A stretch of 40,291 bases of DNA from Mikrocytos mackini. Taxonomy: Eukaryota > Endomyxa > Ascetosporea > Mikrocytida > Mikrocytiidae. The stretch covers positions 1 through 40,291 of the forward strand of contig JASNJN010000104.1 of NCBI GenBank assembly GCA_030180075.1, read 5' to 3'. Below are positions 38,856 through 40,291 of the stretch, in pieces (the first letter of the stretch is position 1; every line of letters starts with the position of its first letter). The position numbers and the translations under genes were made by a program. A model generated the notes under the pieces. That model was not told the origin of the DNA and did no database searches. It saw only the letters and a list, made by a program, of their open reading frames with translations.

Positions 38856-40291
38856 GAAGCGGAGTTCTTTTCTAGATACAAAAATGGGAAACCAAGTAAC
38901 CTTGAGTATGTAGAGATAGAACAACCTCAAGCACATGCTTCCTTTTGGAAAAANNTTTGGGAAGTGCCACAAAACGTGGACACAAGCAAGCTTGAGGATG
39001 CAATAAGTCGCTGTAGATTCAGCAAGCATTCCACCCGGTTGACACACAGTCCGATCAAAGTGGAGGAAGTAGAGCGTGCTCTAACCTTCACGGCACCATG
39101 GAAAGCATGTGGCCCGGACGGTGTGTACCCACACCTATACAAGATGTTCAAAAAGAAAATCTGTATCATCCTCGCCATGTTATTTAACAAACTATGGCTA
39201 GGCGAGGAGAATTCGGAAAAATGGTTCACTACTGGGCGAACAATTCTTTTCTTCAAAAACACTGGAGACAAGGCTTTGCCGAAGAACTACCGCCCACTAT
39301 AAATAGAATAAATAAATACATGTTACAAAGTGTTCACTTCGATTATCGAAGGCAGGGTTATAAAAACACTGTTGGAAACAGGAAACTGGGACCCAGAACA
39401 ACGTGCATTAATTAGCAAAAGAAGGGGTTGTTTGGATGCTCACCTAATAAGTGAGATGGTAATAAGCACCTGCCAGAAGATCACAAAAGCATCCATAAAC
39501 TGTGCATACATTGACTTCTGCAAGGCTTATGACTCCATCAGTCACCAAGCTCTGAACAGAATGATCGAAGTGACGACAGAGTCAGCCATCAACAAACCTA
39601 ACAGGATTGTTGCAACGTTAAAAGCGTTAATGCCCAATTGGTGTACATATATAACGAACACCAGAGGGAACAAGATACGAATAGACATCAGAAGAGGGAT
39701 ATTCCAAGGGGACAAAATGTCTCCAACCTTGTTCTGTGTAGCATTAACCGCGTTGAAAGCCAACTACGACAGGTCAATGTCAATAAAGACATTGGTTGAT
39801 GACGTCCAAGTAGACAAAATATGCTACATGGACGACATCAAGATGTTTGACACATCCCTGGCTGGACTAGGAAGGAAAGTCACTGAAATAAAGGGACTAG
39901 CCAAACTAGTAGGCCTGGAAATAAATGACGCAAAAAGCGGCGTTCTAACTGACAGACCGGGCTCCGAACTTGCACAAACGCAAGGAGTAAGTGAGTTCCC
40001 CAGAGTTGGAGAAGGCCTAGAGTACAAATACTTAGGGTTGAAGCAACATTGGATTAACACAACAAACACCAAAGAAGATGCGATCAAGAAAGCTAAACAG
40101 CGTATCTGTAAGCTCGTATACTCACCTTTGACAATAACAAACATTGGAAAACTGATTCGAGTATACGCCGTGCCTCTGGTACNGTACATTGGTCAATTCT
40201 TATCCTTCAGTGACAAAGAGCTAGATGACCTCACAAAATACGCGAGGGTCATGNTCAAGAGGTCTGGCAGGATCCCCTGGAAAATATCCAA
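38856..40291 (+). pseudogene. R4/Dong-like non-LTR reverse transcriptase (runs off the window)
   Basis: A non-LTR retrotransposon polymerase frame, cut at the 5' side by a hAT end and unfinished at the window edge. It reads through WKACGPDGVYPHLYKM (the PDG block), KNYRP, then two in-frame stops at 39300-39302 and 39309-39311. It continues in the same register with NTCYKVFTSII, YIDFCKAYDSI, RRGIFQGDKMSPTLF, CYMDDIKMF (catalytic YxDD at 39825-39836), EYKYLGL, and a thumb region reaching the last base. The order of motifs and the RGIFQGD and KYLG wording fit the R2/R4 branch, whose members carry a C-terminal restriction-like endonuclease. The fragments at 3890 and 19610 may come from the same family. 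Undetermined bases lie at 38954-38955 and near 40183 and 40254. Confidence 0.88.

Noticed and set aside
39824-40189. Minus-strand frame of 121 codons
   Set aside because: Antisense to the R4-like reverse transcriptase, whose motifs read clearly on the plus strand.

Overview
The window looks like part of a microsporidian genome of the expanded, transposon-rich type. A compact block of six unspliced protein genes (about 6.9-14.8 kb) sits between long AT-rich tracts that hold almost nothing but decayed mobile elements. The host proteins are fungal in type but short or divergent, as is usual in Microsporidia, and AAATTT-like tracts lie just upstream of several start codons. The species cannot be named from the sequence. 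Ns at about 3.37, 35.36, 38.95, 40.18 and 40.25 kb show that this is a draft scaffold.

Gene block: ribosomal protein eL43 (+), a 12-helix nodulin-like/MFS transporter (+), a leucine-rich-repeat type I membrane protein (-), a divergent SF3B1/Hsh155 splicing factor (-), a p24/emp24 cargo receptor with a dilysine tail (-) and ribosomal protein eS26 (+). Gaps inside the block fall to 23-56 bp, and the p24 and eS26 start codons are only 32 bp apart. The block covers translation, pre-mRNA splicing, ER-Golgi traffic and two surface or membrane proteins; nothing suggests a shared operon-like function.

Left flank (0-6.9 kb): a 10-bp minisatellite at the very edge, a Merlin (IS1595-like) transposase with an early stop, a piggyBac-like relic, a 42-43-bp periodic array of palindromes, two TA-flanked MITEs, the endonuclease end of an R2/R4-type non-LTR retrotransposon, and one end of a hAT-like MITE.

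Right flank (14.8-40.3 kb): three copies of an unclassified GC-richer repeat of about 0.7 kb, two of them disrupted by insertions with 8-bp target duplications; a broken Tc1 transposase; a second non-LTR endonuclease fragment; a Ty3/Gypsy reverse-transcriptase fragment; a 3.4-kb head-to-head inverted dimer of a DD34E (IS630/Tc1/mariner) transposon; a MULE transposase split by a 2-kb insertion; a 1.2-kb piggyBac-like element with a pogo-like MITE nested in it; several more nested hAT and pogo MITEs; a perfect 212-bp palindrome; and an R4-like reverse transcriptase running off the end. One fragment at about 35.1-35.5 kb, possibly CTD-interaction-domain-like, could be host-derived. No rRNA, tRNA or CRISPR array was seen.

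The most informative finds are the nested insertions whose target duplications, and in three cases a related uninterrupted repeat copy, prove transposition; the inverted transposon dimer whose two copies carry different frame-breaking lesions; and the unclassified 0.7-kb repeat.
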